Shown one piece after another: positions 17,509 to 26,234 of a stretch of DNA of 64,000 nt. This DNA comes from Azospirillum oryzae (GTDB lineage Bacteria; Pseudomonadota; Alphaproteobacteria; Azospirillales; Azospirillaceae). Position numbers and translations under genes: made by a program. The notes beneath the pieces were generated by a model. That model was not told the origin of the DNA and did not search any database. It saw nothing but the letters and a program-made list of their open reading frames with translations. The stretch covers positions 992,001 through 1,056,000 of the forward strand of contig NZ_VTTM01000001.1 in NCBI RefSeq assembly GCF_008364795.1, in the 5' to 3' direction. Within the stretch, counting starts at the first letter, position 1; every line of letters starts with the position of its first letter.

Positions 17509-18906
17509 ATGCCTGCCGTCCTATCCGCCCGCCGCCTTGCCGCGGCTGGTCTCCTGGCCCTGACGATGACCGTCGCGGCCCCTCTGGCGCCGACGCCACT
17601 CGCCGCACTGTCCGCCCATGCGGCGGAAAAGGGGGTGTTCTTCCCCGAGAGCTTCAGCCTGTCCAACGGCATGCAGGTGGTGGTGATCCCCAACCATCGT
17701 GTGCCGGTCGTGACCCACATGGTCTGGTACAAGGTGGGCGCCGCCGACGAGGAACGCGGCCAATCCGGCATCGCGCACTTCCTGGAACACCTGATGTTCA
17801 AGGGAACGGACGTCATCCCGCCCGGCGAGTTCAGCCGGATCGTCGCCAAGAATGGCGGGCGCGACAACGCCTTCACCAGCTACGACTACACCGCCTATTA
17901 CCAGAACGTCGCCCGCGACCGGCTGGAGATGGTGATGCGGATGGAGGCCGACCGCATGGCCAACCTGAAGCTGACCGACGCGGTGGTCTATCCCGAACGC
18001 GACGTCATCATCGAAGAGCGGCGCCAGCGCATCGAGAACGAACCGGCCGACCGGATCGGCGAGCAGATCAACGCCACCATGTTCGTCCATCACCCCTACG
18101 GCACCCCGGTGATCGGCTGGCCGCAGGAGATGTCGACCCTGACGCGGGAGATGGCGGAGCATTTCTACAAGACGTGGTACACGCCCAACAACGCCATCCT
18201 GGTGGTGTCCGGCGACGTCACGGCGGCGGAGCTGAAGCCGCTGGCGGAACGCTATTACGGCGCCATTCCGGCCCGCCCGGTGCCGGAGCGCAAGCGCGTG
18301 ACCGAGCCGCCGCTCACCTCCTCCCGGCAGGTGGTTCTGCGTGACGAGGAGGTGCGGCAACCGTCGGTCCGTCGCATCTGGACAGCGCCGTCCTACCGCC
18401 TCGATCCCGACCATCAGGCTTACGCACTGCAGGTGCTGTCCGAGATCATGAGCGGCGGCACCACGTCGCGCCTCTACCGCAGTCTGGTGGTGGACCAGAA
18501 GCTCGCCACCTCGGCCTGGCTCGGCTACGGCCCGACCGCCTGGGACATGGCGACGCTCAGCGTCGGCGCCAGCCCGGCCGCCGGGGTGCCGATGGAGAAG
18601 CTCGAATCGGCGCTGTGGACGGAAATCGACAAGCTGATGAAGTCCGGCGTGACGGAGGAGGAGGTCGCCACCGCCCGCAAGCGCATGCTGGCCGCCGCGG
18701 CCTATGCCCGCGACAGCCTGACCGGGCCGGCCCAGACGCTGGGCGCGGCGCTCGCCACCGGCCAGAGCATCGACGACGTGGAAAGCTGGCCGGTGCGCAT
18801 CGACGCCGTCACCGCCGATCAGGTCAACGCCGCCGCCCGCGCCGTGCTGAGCCAGACCAACCACGTCACCGGCCTGCTGCTGCCCCCGACCGGAAAGGAC
18901 AGTTGA
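17509..18906 (+). CDS. M16 zinc peptidase, catalytic subunit
   Basis: A 465-residue exported protein of the pitrilysin/processing-peptidase family. Residues 1-39 are a signal peptide ending after AHAA. The inverted zinc motif is intact (HFLEHLMF, about residues 87-94), with the downstream conserved Glu in the NAFTSYDYTAYYQN region. Length is typical of single-half bacterial M16B subunits that pair with an inactive partner. The partner gene begins 3 bp after the stop, so the two are almost certainly co-translated and form a clam-shell heterodimer in the periplasm. The ATG at 17509 was chosen for the signal peptide and because it lies beyond the upstream terminator. Confidence 0.92.
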   Translation: MPAVLSARRLAAAGLLALTMTVAAPLAPTPLAALSAHAAEKGVFFPESFSLSNGMQVVVIPNHRVPVVTHMVWYKVGAADEERGQSGIAHFLEHLMFKGTDVIPPGEFSRIVAKNGGRDNAFTSYDYTAYYQNVARDRLEMVMRMEADRMANLKLTDAVVYPERDVIIEERRQRIENEPADRIGEQINATMFVHHPYGTPVIGWPQEMSTLTREMAEHFYKTWYTPNNAILVVSGDVTAAELKPLAERYYGAIPARPVPERKRVTEPPLTSSRQVVLRDEEVRQPSVRRIWTAPSYRLDPDHQAYALQVLSEIMSGGTTSRLYRSLVVDQKLATSAWLGYGPTAWDMATLSVGASPAAGVPMEKLESALWTEIDKLMKSGVTEEEVATARKRMLAAAAYARDSLTGPAQTLGAALATGQSIDDVESWPVRIDAVTADQVNAAARAVLSQTNHVTGLLLPPTGKDS

Positions 18907-18908
18907 GG

Positions 18909-20276
18909 ATGAGCGTGCGTCACATTTCCATGCGGTCGGGCATCGCCGCGTTCTTCCTCGCCATTGTCGCCGTCGCCCTCCCTGGCGCCCTGCCTGCCCA
19001 CGCGATGGACATCAAGCGTGTGGTCAGCCCCGGCGGGATCGAGGCGTGGCTGGTCGAGGACCACAAGGTTCCGGTTCTGGCGCTGGAATGGGCCTTCGAA
19101 GGCGCCGGCGGCATCGACCCCAAGGGTAAGGAGGGGCTGGCGAACCTGACCTCCACGATGCTGGACGAGGGGGCCGGGCCGTATGATTCGCAGGCGTTCC
19201 AGGCGCGGCTGCAGGACAAAGCCATCGCGCTTGGCTTCGATGCCGGGCGCGACGGCTTCAGCGGGTCGATGCGCACCCTGACCGAGCACCGCGACGAGGC
19301 GCTGGAACTGACCCGCCTGTCCCTGACCGACCCGCATTTCGCGCCCGAGTCCCTGGACCGCATGCGCGCCTCGATCACCGCCAGCCTGAGGCGCGATCTC
19401 GCCGACCCCAACTACGTCGCACGGCGCCAGTTCTACGCCACCGCCTTCCCCAACCATCCCTATGGCGACGAGATCCGCGGCACGCTGGACAGCTTGCCGA
19501 CCATCACGCCTGACGACCTCCGCCGCTTCGTGAAGGGGCAGTTCGGCCGCGATCGGCTGGTGGTGGCAGCCACCGGCGACATCTCGCCGGAGGATCTCGG
19601 CAAGGCGCTCGACAAGGTGTTCGGGGGCCTGCCGGCGAAGGCCGAGGTGCCGCCCATTCCCGACGTGACGATGTCCGGTCTGGGCCAGACCATCCTGCTG
19701 CCGCGACCGACCGCCCAGACGGTGATGCTGATGGGTCAGCCGGGGGTGAAGCGCGACGATCCCGACTGGTATGCCGCCACGGTGATGAATTACGTGCTGG
19801 GCGGCGGCGGTTTCGGGTCACGCCTGATGGAAGAGGTACGGGAGAAGCGCGGCCTCAGCTATGGCGTCTACAGCTATCTGATCCCGATGGACCATGCGGC
19901 GCTGGTGATGGCCAGCGGCTCCACCGTGAACGCCAAGGCGGGTCAGGCGCTCGACATCATGCGGCAGGAATGGGCGCGCATGGCGAAGGACGGGCTGACC
20001 GACCAGGAGATGGCCGACGCCAAGACCTACCTGACCGGCTCCTTCCCGCTGCAACTCGGCTCGACCCAGGCCATCGCCCGCATCCTGCTGCAGGTGAAGC
20101 GCGACAATCTGGGCATCGATTACCTGAACCAGCGCGACCGCTACATCAACGCGGTGACCCAGGCCGACATCAAGCGCGTCGCCCAGCGCCTGCTCGACCC
20201 GGCCAAGCTGCTGACCGTGCTGGTCGGCAAGCCGGACGGCGTCTCGCCGACGCGGACGATCGACGGCGGGAGTTGA
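18909..20276 (+). CDS. M16 peptidase-like partner subunit (no zinc motif)
   Basis: A 455-residue exported protein with the same fold as its upstream neighbour but without HxxEH: the equivalent position reads GLANLTSTMLDEG. The signal peptide runs to about residue 33 (ALPAHA). It retains the conserved C-terminal M16 segments, for example VREKRGLSYGVYSY, which help form the substrate cavity and supply the Arg/Tyr pair used by the active partner. Loss of the zinc site in one half is the normal arrangement in such pairs. It is preceded by AGTTGAGG as a ribosome-binding site overlapping the previous stop. Confidence 0.9.
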   Translation: MSVRHISMRSGIAAFFLAIVAVALPGALPAHAMDIKRVVSPGGIEAWLVEDHKVPVLALEWAFEGAGGIDPKGKEGLANLTSTMLDEGAGPYDSQAFQARLQDKAIALGFDAGRDGFSGSMRTLTEHRDEALELTRLSLTDPHFAPESLDRMRASITASLRRDLADPNYVARRQFYATAFPNHPYGDEIRGTLDSLPTITPDDLRRFVKGQFGRDRLVVAATGDISPEDLGKALDKVFGGLPAKAEVPPIPDVTMSGLGQTILLPRPTAQTVMLMGQPGVKRDDPDWYAATVMNYVLGGGGFGSRLMEEVREKRGLSYGVYSYLIPMDHAALVMASGSTVNAKAGQALDIMRQEWARMAKDGLTDQEMADAKTYLTGSFPLQLGSTQAIARILLQVKRDNLGIDYLNQRDRYINAVTQADIKRVAQRLLDPAKLLTVLVGKPDGVSPTRTIDGGS

Positions 20277-20292
20277 GTGTAGGCTTCGAGTG

Positions 20293-20341
20293 CCCCCACC
20301 TAACCTCCCCCCGCTGGGCGGGGGAGGGTCAGGGTGGGGGT
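20293..20341. repeat. Nested palindromic intergenic repeat, copy 1
   Basis: CCCCCACC and GGGTGGGGG form an outer arm pair around the inner stem CCTCCCCC/GGGGGAGG with the loop-side core CGCTGGGC. It lies just after the second M16 gene. The same core and arms recur at 24899-25003, and a related inner stem recurs at 62681. Confidence 0.75.
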
Positions 20342-20355
20342 CTAACTTTCCCACC

Positions 20356-20523
20356 TCACGCCAAATCCGGCTGGCTCCCCGGAAAGCGCGGATCACTAGG
20401 ATCGACGGGATGCCCCGGCACCTTGCCCGGAATGATCCCGACCTGATCCGGCCGCGCGGCGTCGTCGCGGTCGCGTTGCTCCTCCCGCTCTTCCAAGGGC
20501 GGAGTAATCGGCTTGTCCGACAT
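20356..20523 (-). CDS. Small hypothetical protein (55 aa)
   Basis: A 55-residue hydrophilic protein with an excellent ribosome-binding site (AGGAGG, 5 nt before the ATG at 20523). The first half is charged (PPLEEREEQRDRDD) and the second half is Pro/Gly/Asp-rich (IIPGKVPGHPVDPSDPRFPG). It has no membrane segment or signal. I do not recognise the family. It is transcribed away from pgi and lies next to a repeat element. The strong Shine-Dalgarno and biased composition make it a likely real gene. Confidence 0.65.
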   Translation of the reverse strand: MSDKPITPPLEEREEQRDRDDAARPDQVGIIPGKVPGHPVDPSDPRFPGSQPDLA

Positions 20524-20706
20524 GGCTTCCTCCTGTGGCGTTTCCTGACAGTCACAACAATCCGTCCGCCGTCCGGTTGCACCTCTGGCTGCCCCGCATA
20601 GGCCGATAAGCTGCACCAACCGCCGCATTTTGGCCCGTGGCCGTCACCGACGGTCGGTGTTAGGCTCCCCACGCCCCGCAGATGGGCCGCGTCAAAGGAC
20701 CGCTGA

Positions 20707-22380
<1,674 letters not shown>

Positions 22381-22415
22381 GGAACGGCGCAGCTTACGCC
22401 GAATAATTGTATGTG

Positions 22416-22461
22416 TGCGAACGCAATCGGGCGGGATAGCCTTCCCCCGATAGCGTTCGCA
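22416..22461. repeat. Long inverted repeat after pgi
   Basis: TGCGAACGC-A-ATCGGG at 22416-22431 pairs with CCCGAT-A-GCGTTCGCA at 22446-22461: 15 paired bases with one A.A mismatch and a 14-nt loop. It has no U-run. It could be a Rho-assisted terminator, an mRNA-stabilising hairpin or a repeat unit. Confidence 0.6.
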
Positions 22462-22531
22462 ACATCGCCGCCACGCCACGGTTGAAGAGGGAAACGGTCT
22501 TTGCACCAACCCTCACAACCGGAGCGACCCA

Positions 22532-22786
22532 ATGTCCACACGCTTGCGCCTCTCCATCCTGATCTACGGCATGATCCAGGGTGTGGTCTTCGGCATCGGC
22601 ACCGTTTTGGTCCTCGGCATACCCAGCTTTTCCGAGCGGGCGATGACGCTGATGCCGACCGTGGTGATCCTCAGCATCCTGCTGGCGGCCCCCATCGCCT
22701 GGTTCATGGCCCCACGCCTGCGCCTGCGCTTCTGGCAGCGGCGGGAAGAGCGGCAGCAGGCGCCGCGCCGGGTCACGCTGTCCTGA
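22532..22786 (+). CDS. Small two-span membrane protein
   Basis: An 84-residue protein with two hydrophobic segments (about residues 8-30 and 42-62) joined by a short loop and followed by an Arg/Gln-rich cytoplasmic tail (RLRLRFWQRREERQQ). The positive-inside rule places both ends in the cytoplasm. I do not recognise a named family; short proteins of this layout are common in Azospirillum relatives. It follows pgi and the inverted repeat on the same strand, with GGAGCGACCC preceding the start as a usable ribosome-binding site. Confidence 0.7.
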   Translation: MSTRLRLSILIYGMIQGVVFGIGTVLVLGIPSFSERAMTLMPTVVILSILLAAPIAWFMAPRLRLRFWQRREERQQAPRRVTLS

Positions 22787-22795
22787 CCCCTCGGT

Positions 22796-22860
22796 CGGTG
22801 CCGTCTTCCGCGACCATGGCGAACAGCCGGTCGCGGAAGAACGGTGTGGTGGCCGATGCA
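22796..22860 (-). pseudogene. Remnant of the 3' end of a LysR-type regulator gene
   Basis: Read on the minus strand this stretch encodes FFRDRLFAMVAEDGTD, nearly the same as the C-terminus of the intact regulator at 23918 (FRDWLFAMVAEDAAA), with matching DNA over about 35-40 bases. No upstream coding sequence continues it: the flank beyond ~22861 becomes AT-rich. It is therefore a truncated copy left by duplication or by insertion of the adjacent segment. Confidence 0.6.
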
Positions 22861-23038
22861 TCGGCTCCCAAACAATTGATGAATAGGCAAATATCCGAAC
22901 CTTTGAAAGTATATTGGGTTAAGAAGCAAGCTTAGAAGACTAACTTATCAAAGCAATATTGTCATAAAGATGCGCAAAGTTCTTGCTGCACCAGCTTCTC
23001 GTGCATACCATTAGAATGACGCACCGAGAGGCTGTGAG

Positions 23039-23857
23039 ATGACGAAGATCATTGGGTCGCAGATTCTGCTCGACGCAACCACCGGCATGGTCAAGCCCAC
23101 CGAGTTACCTGCGCGCGCTTCGTCCACCGTCGCTTCTCAGGCTCCCCCGCGCCCGCCCCTTATGGATATCGTGGATCTGTCCGATGCTGCGCGCCGAACA
23201 ATGGGGCGTGAACAACCGACAGCCCTATCGGCGGAACGTGATCAGGAGATCCGACGCGTCGGCAGCGCAATTCCGGCAATGTCGGATTGGGCCAGTGAGA
23301 CAAGCGACTATATGGGAAAGGCCGCCGACGCATTTCGCGCCGCCTTCGGCTTATCCGACAGCATCTCGATCACCTCCGTCGGGGCAGGGACGGCCATGAT
23401 GGACGCCGTCGCCACCAGCCGGGGAATCGCCAAGCCCAAACTGCCGTCCGTGCTGGCAGAGGCCGGCGAGAGCGAGGCGGGAGCAACTGCAGAGGACCGC
23501 AAGGCTGATACAGGCTTCATCGGGTTGAGCATCACCGACCGGCAGGATCCACGGTTTGGCCAAAAGCTGGATGTCGCGTTCAACCGTTCCACCAGAATCG
23601 CACCGGAGTCCATGACGCTGGTACGGTTTGATGACCCGCGGAATGGCGGCGCGCTGGCCAAGCTGCTGTCGCCCAACGGCGGAGATGATGCCAGCATGTT
23701 CGCGGTCACCGATGGCGGCGCAGGGCAGAACGCGAGAGTCGCCGCCGCGATCCGTTCCGTCGGTATGGACGATTTCGCGACTTCAGCGCTGGCAATCGTC
23801 AAGGCGGTCGGCCGCTACTTGCCCGGCTTGGCCGAGAGCGGCACCGGTAGCCAATAA
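23039..23857 (+). CDS. Orphan hypothetical protein after an AT-rich patch
   Basis: A 272-residue soluble protein with no recognisable domain, signal peptide or membrane span. The N-terminal 60 residues are Pro/Ser/Thr-rich and look disordered; the middle and C-terminus are predicted mixed helices, with a Gly/Asp-rich LSPNGGDDAS stretch. The ~170 bases before it are markedly AT-rich compared with the rest of the window, and its own codons are less GC-biased at third positions than its neighbours. It lies between a LysR gene remnant and the intact LysR gene. Horizontal acquisition is plausible. A good terminator follows. Confidence 0.6.
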   Translation: MTKIIGSQILLDATTGMVKPTELPARASSTVASQAPPRPPLMDIVDLSDAARRTMGREQPTALSAERDQEIRRVGSAIPAMSDWASETSDYMGKAADAFRAAFGLSDSISITSVGAGTAMMDAVATSRGIAKPKLPSVLAEAGESEAGATAEDRKADTGFIGLSITDRQDPRFGQKLDVAFNRSTRIAPESMTLVRFDDPRNGGALAKLLSPNGGDDASMFAVTDGGAGQNARVAAAIRSVGMDDFATSALAIVKAVGRYLPGLAESGTGSQ

Positions 23858-23873
23858 AACAGGGCGGCCGGGA

Positions 23874-23905
23874 GCGACGTCGGCTGTAGTCCGACGTCGT
23901 GCTTT
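23874..23905 (+). terminator. Terminator after the orphan gene
   Basis: A stem of about 10 bp (GCGACGTCGG / CCGACGTCGT) with a CTGTAGT loop is followed by GCTTTC. It lies between the convergent orphan gene and LysR gene and may serve both. Confidence 0.65.
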
Positions 23906-23917
23906 CACCCTGCCCTC

Positions 23918-24808
23918 TCAAGCTGCCGCATCTTCCGCGACCATGGCGAACAGCCAGTCGCGGAAGGCGCGCATGGTCGGCGTCTCCGGCCGCGACTTCA
24001 GTGAGGTCAGCCAATAGGCGCCCTTGCAGACGGTGACGGCGAAGGGCTGCTCGATCAGGCCCAGCGCCAGCGGCCGGCGGAACATCGACACAGGGGCCAG
24101 CGCCACCCCCGCCCCCTGGATCGCCACCTCCACCATCAGCGAGGAGGAGTCGAAGACCGGCCCCTTGACCGGCGGCATCGCCGACGGCTCGACCCCGGCG
24201 GCGGCGAACCAGCCCGGCCATTCGTCCGACCGGTAGGAACGCAGCAGGGTCTCGCGCCCGACATCGGCCGGTTCGCGCAGGCGGCGGGCGATCTCCGGCG
24301 CGCACAGAACCGACAGAGGCGCGTCGAACAGCCGGACTGCGTCGGTGCCGTGCCAGGCGCCGTCGCCGAAGCGGATGGCGTAGTCCAGCCCCTCCGCCGC
24401 GATGTCGACGCGGTTGTTGTTGGTGGACAGGCGCAGGTCGACGAAGGGATGCGCCTCACGGAAGCGAGACAGCCTCGGCAGCAGCCAGCCGACGGCGAAA
24501 GTGCCGACCGCGCCGACCGTCAGCACCTCGCGGAACCGCCCGCCCTCGAACTGGTCGAGCAAGCCGCCGATGCGGTCGAACGCCTCCTCCAGCGTCGGCA
24601 GCAGCGCCCGCCCCTCGTCGGTCAGGGCGAGGCCGCGCGGCAGGCGGTGGAACAGGCTGGCGCCCAGCCGCTCCTCCAGCAGCTTGACCTGATGACTGAC
24701 GGCGGCCTGGGTCACGCACAGCTCGATGGCGGCGCGGGTGAAACTGAGGTGCCGCGCCGACGCCTCGAAGGCGCGCAGGGCGTTCAAAGGCAGATAGGGG
24801 CGGACCAC
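23918..24808 (-). CDS. LysR-type transcriptional regulator, AmpR/GcvA-like
   Basis: A 296-residue regulator starting at the GTG at 24808. The first ~65 residues are the winged helix-turn-helix (LPLNALRAFEASARHLSFTRAAIEL...TQAAVSHQVKLLEERLG), and residues ~92-290 form the periplasmic-binding-protein-like effector domain. Stretches such as VGAVGTFAVGWLLPRL, LSTNNNRVDIAAEGLDYAIR and LLRSYRSDEW closely follow AmpR, the activator of ampC beta-lactamase that senses cell-wall muropeptides. No beta-lactamase gene is divergent from it: the upstream neighbour on the same strand side is a pair of palindromic repeats. The effector could therefore differ from AmpR. A paralogous 3' fragment lies at 22796. 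Confidence 0.88.
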   Translation of the reverse strand: MVRPYLPLNALRAFEASARHLSFTRAAIELCVTQAAVSHQVKLLEERLGASLFHRLPRGLALTDEGRALLPTLEEAFDRIGGLLDQFEGGRFREVLTVGAVGTFAVGWLLPRLSRFREAHPFVDLRLSTNNNRVDIAAEGLDYAIRFGDGAWHGTDAVRLFDAPLSVLCAPEIARRLREPADVGRETLLRSYRSDEWPGWFAAAGVEPSAMPPVKGPVFDSSSLMVEVAIQGAGVALAPVSMFRRPLALGLIEQPFAVTVCKGAYWLTSLKSRPETPTMRAFRDWLFAMVAEDAAA

Positions 24809-24898
24809 GGGCTCCCCGGACGAATGCTGGGTGTCTGGGGGCGTGCTAGCACTGAATGGGGGGTGGGCTCCAGGGGGATGTGAGGGCGGATGAGTTAG

Positions 24899-25003
24899 AC
24901 CCCCACCCATCCTCCCCCGCTGGGCGGGGGAGGGACTGCCGCCGAACGCCGACAAAAAATCCAATCCCCTCCCCTGCCCAGCGGGGGAGGGTCAGGGTGG
25001 GGG
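24899..25003. repeat. Nested palindromic repeats, copies 2 and 3 in inverted orientation
   Basis: Copy 2 (24899-24934) has the arm CCCCCACCC and the core CTCCCCCGCTGGGCGGGGGAG. Copy 3 (24966-25003) reads as the reverse complement, with loop core TGCCCAGCG and arm GGGTGGGGG. The two are ~30 bp apart and fill the gap between the AmpR-like gene and ackA. A third CCCCCACCC arm at ~25020 suggests a further partial unit. Confidence 0.75.
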
Positions 25004-25035
25004 CATCGTCAGCCGATACCCCCACCCAAAAACAC

Positions 25036-26220
25036 TCACCGCCCCGTCAGCACCTTGCGGGTGTGCAGGGCGATCATCCGTTCCTCGTCGGTCGGGACGA
25101 CGTAGACCGGCAGGCGGCTGCCGGGGGCCGAAATCTTCGCAGCGTTGGCCTCATTCGCCGCCGCATCGATCTCGACACCCATCCAGGCCAGCTTGTCGCC
25201 GACCCGCGCCCGCACCGGGGCGGAGCGTTCGCCGATGCCCGCCGTGAACACCACGGCGTCCACCCCACCCATCGAGGCGGCCAGCGCGCCTGTCTCCTTG
25301 GCGATGCGGAAGCAGAACAGCTCCACCGCCTCCTGGGCATGCGGGTCGCTGCTCTCCAGCAGGGCGCGCATGTCGTTGGAGATGCCGGACACGCCGAGCA
25401 GGCCGGACTTGTTGTAGAGCAGCTTTTCGATGGCGCCGGCATCCATGCCCTTGCGCATCAGGTAGATCAGCACGCCGGGGTCGATGGTGCCGCAGCGGGT
25501 GCCCATCGGCAGGCCATCCAGGGCGGTGAAGCCCATGGTGCTGTCGACGCTGCGCCCGCCATGGATGGCGCACATGCTGGCGCCGCTGCCGAGATGGGCG
25601 ACGACCACCCGCGAGTCGCTCAGTTCCGGCGCGATTTCCGGCAGACGGCGGGAGATGTACTCGTAGGACAGGCCGTGGAAGCCGTAGCGGCGCACGCCCT
25701 CCTCCGTCAGTTCGCGCGGGATGGCGAAGGTCTGTGCCTGCCAGGGCTGGTTGCGGTGGAAGGCGGTGTCGAAGCAGGCGACCTGCGGCAGCTCCGGATG
25801 CGCCTCCGCCAGCGCGCGGATGGCTGCGAGGTTGTGCGGCTGGTGCAGCGGAGCCAGCGGCACCAGACCGTCCAGCTCGTCCAGCACGGCGGAAGTCAGC
25901 AGCACCGGGGCGGCGTGGCGGACGCCGCCATGCACCACCCGGTGGCCGGCGGCGATCAGCGTCGCCCCCTCCAGCCTCTCCTCGATCCAGTCGAGCAGGT
26001 AGGACAGCAACGCCGTGCGGTCGCTGGGTTCACCAGCGCCCCAGCTCTTCTCGGCGAGCGGGCGGCGCTGGGCATCCTTGGCCTCGAACTCCGGCTGGGT
26101 GCCGATGCCCGAGATCTGGCCGTTGACGGTGACCACCGGATCCCCGCCGCCATGATCCCGGAACACCGAGAATTTCAGGCTGGAGGAGCCGGCATTGATG
26201 ACGAGGATCGCGTTGGACAT
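25036..26220 (-). CDS. ackA: Acetate kinase
   Basis: A 394-residue enzyme that interconverts acetyl phosphate plus ADP with acetate plus ATP. The N-terminal NAGSSSLKFSVF motif, HRVVHGG, the catalytic Asp/His/Arg segments (CFDTAFH, RRYGFHGLSYEY), HLGSGASM and GIGERS are all intact, in ASKHA-fold order. It lies 14 bp downstream of the MaoC-phosphotransacetylase gene on the same strand, so the two act together: acetyl-CoA to acetyl phosphate to acetate. Butyrate or propionate as alternative substrates cannot be excluded. Confidence 0.95.
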   Translation of the reverse strand: MSNAILVINAGSSSLKFSVFRDHGGGDPVVTVNGQISGIGTQPEFEAKDAQRRPLAEKSWGAGEPSDRTALLSYLLDWIEERLEGATLIAAGHRVVHGGVRHAAPVLLTSAVLDELDGLVPLAPLHQPHNLAAIRALAEAHPELPQVACFDTAFHRNQPWQAQTFAIPRELTEEGVRRYGFHGLSYEYISRRLPEIAPELSDSRVVVAHLGSGASMCAIHGGRSVDSTMGFTALDGLPMGTRCGTIDPGVLIYLMRKGMDAGAIEKLLYNKSGLLGVSGISNDMRALLESSDPHAQEAVELFCFRIAKETGALAASMGGVDAVVFTAGIGERSAPVRARVGDKLAWMGVEIDAAANEANAAKISAPGSRLPVYVVPTDEERMIALHTRKVLTGR

Positions 26221-26234
26221 GGCGTCGGGCTTTC

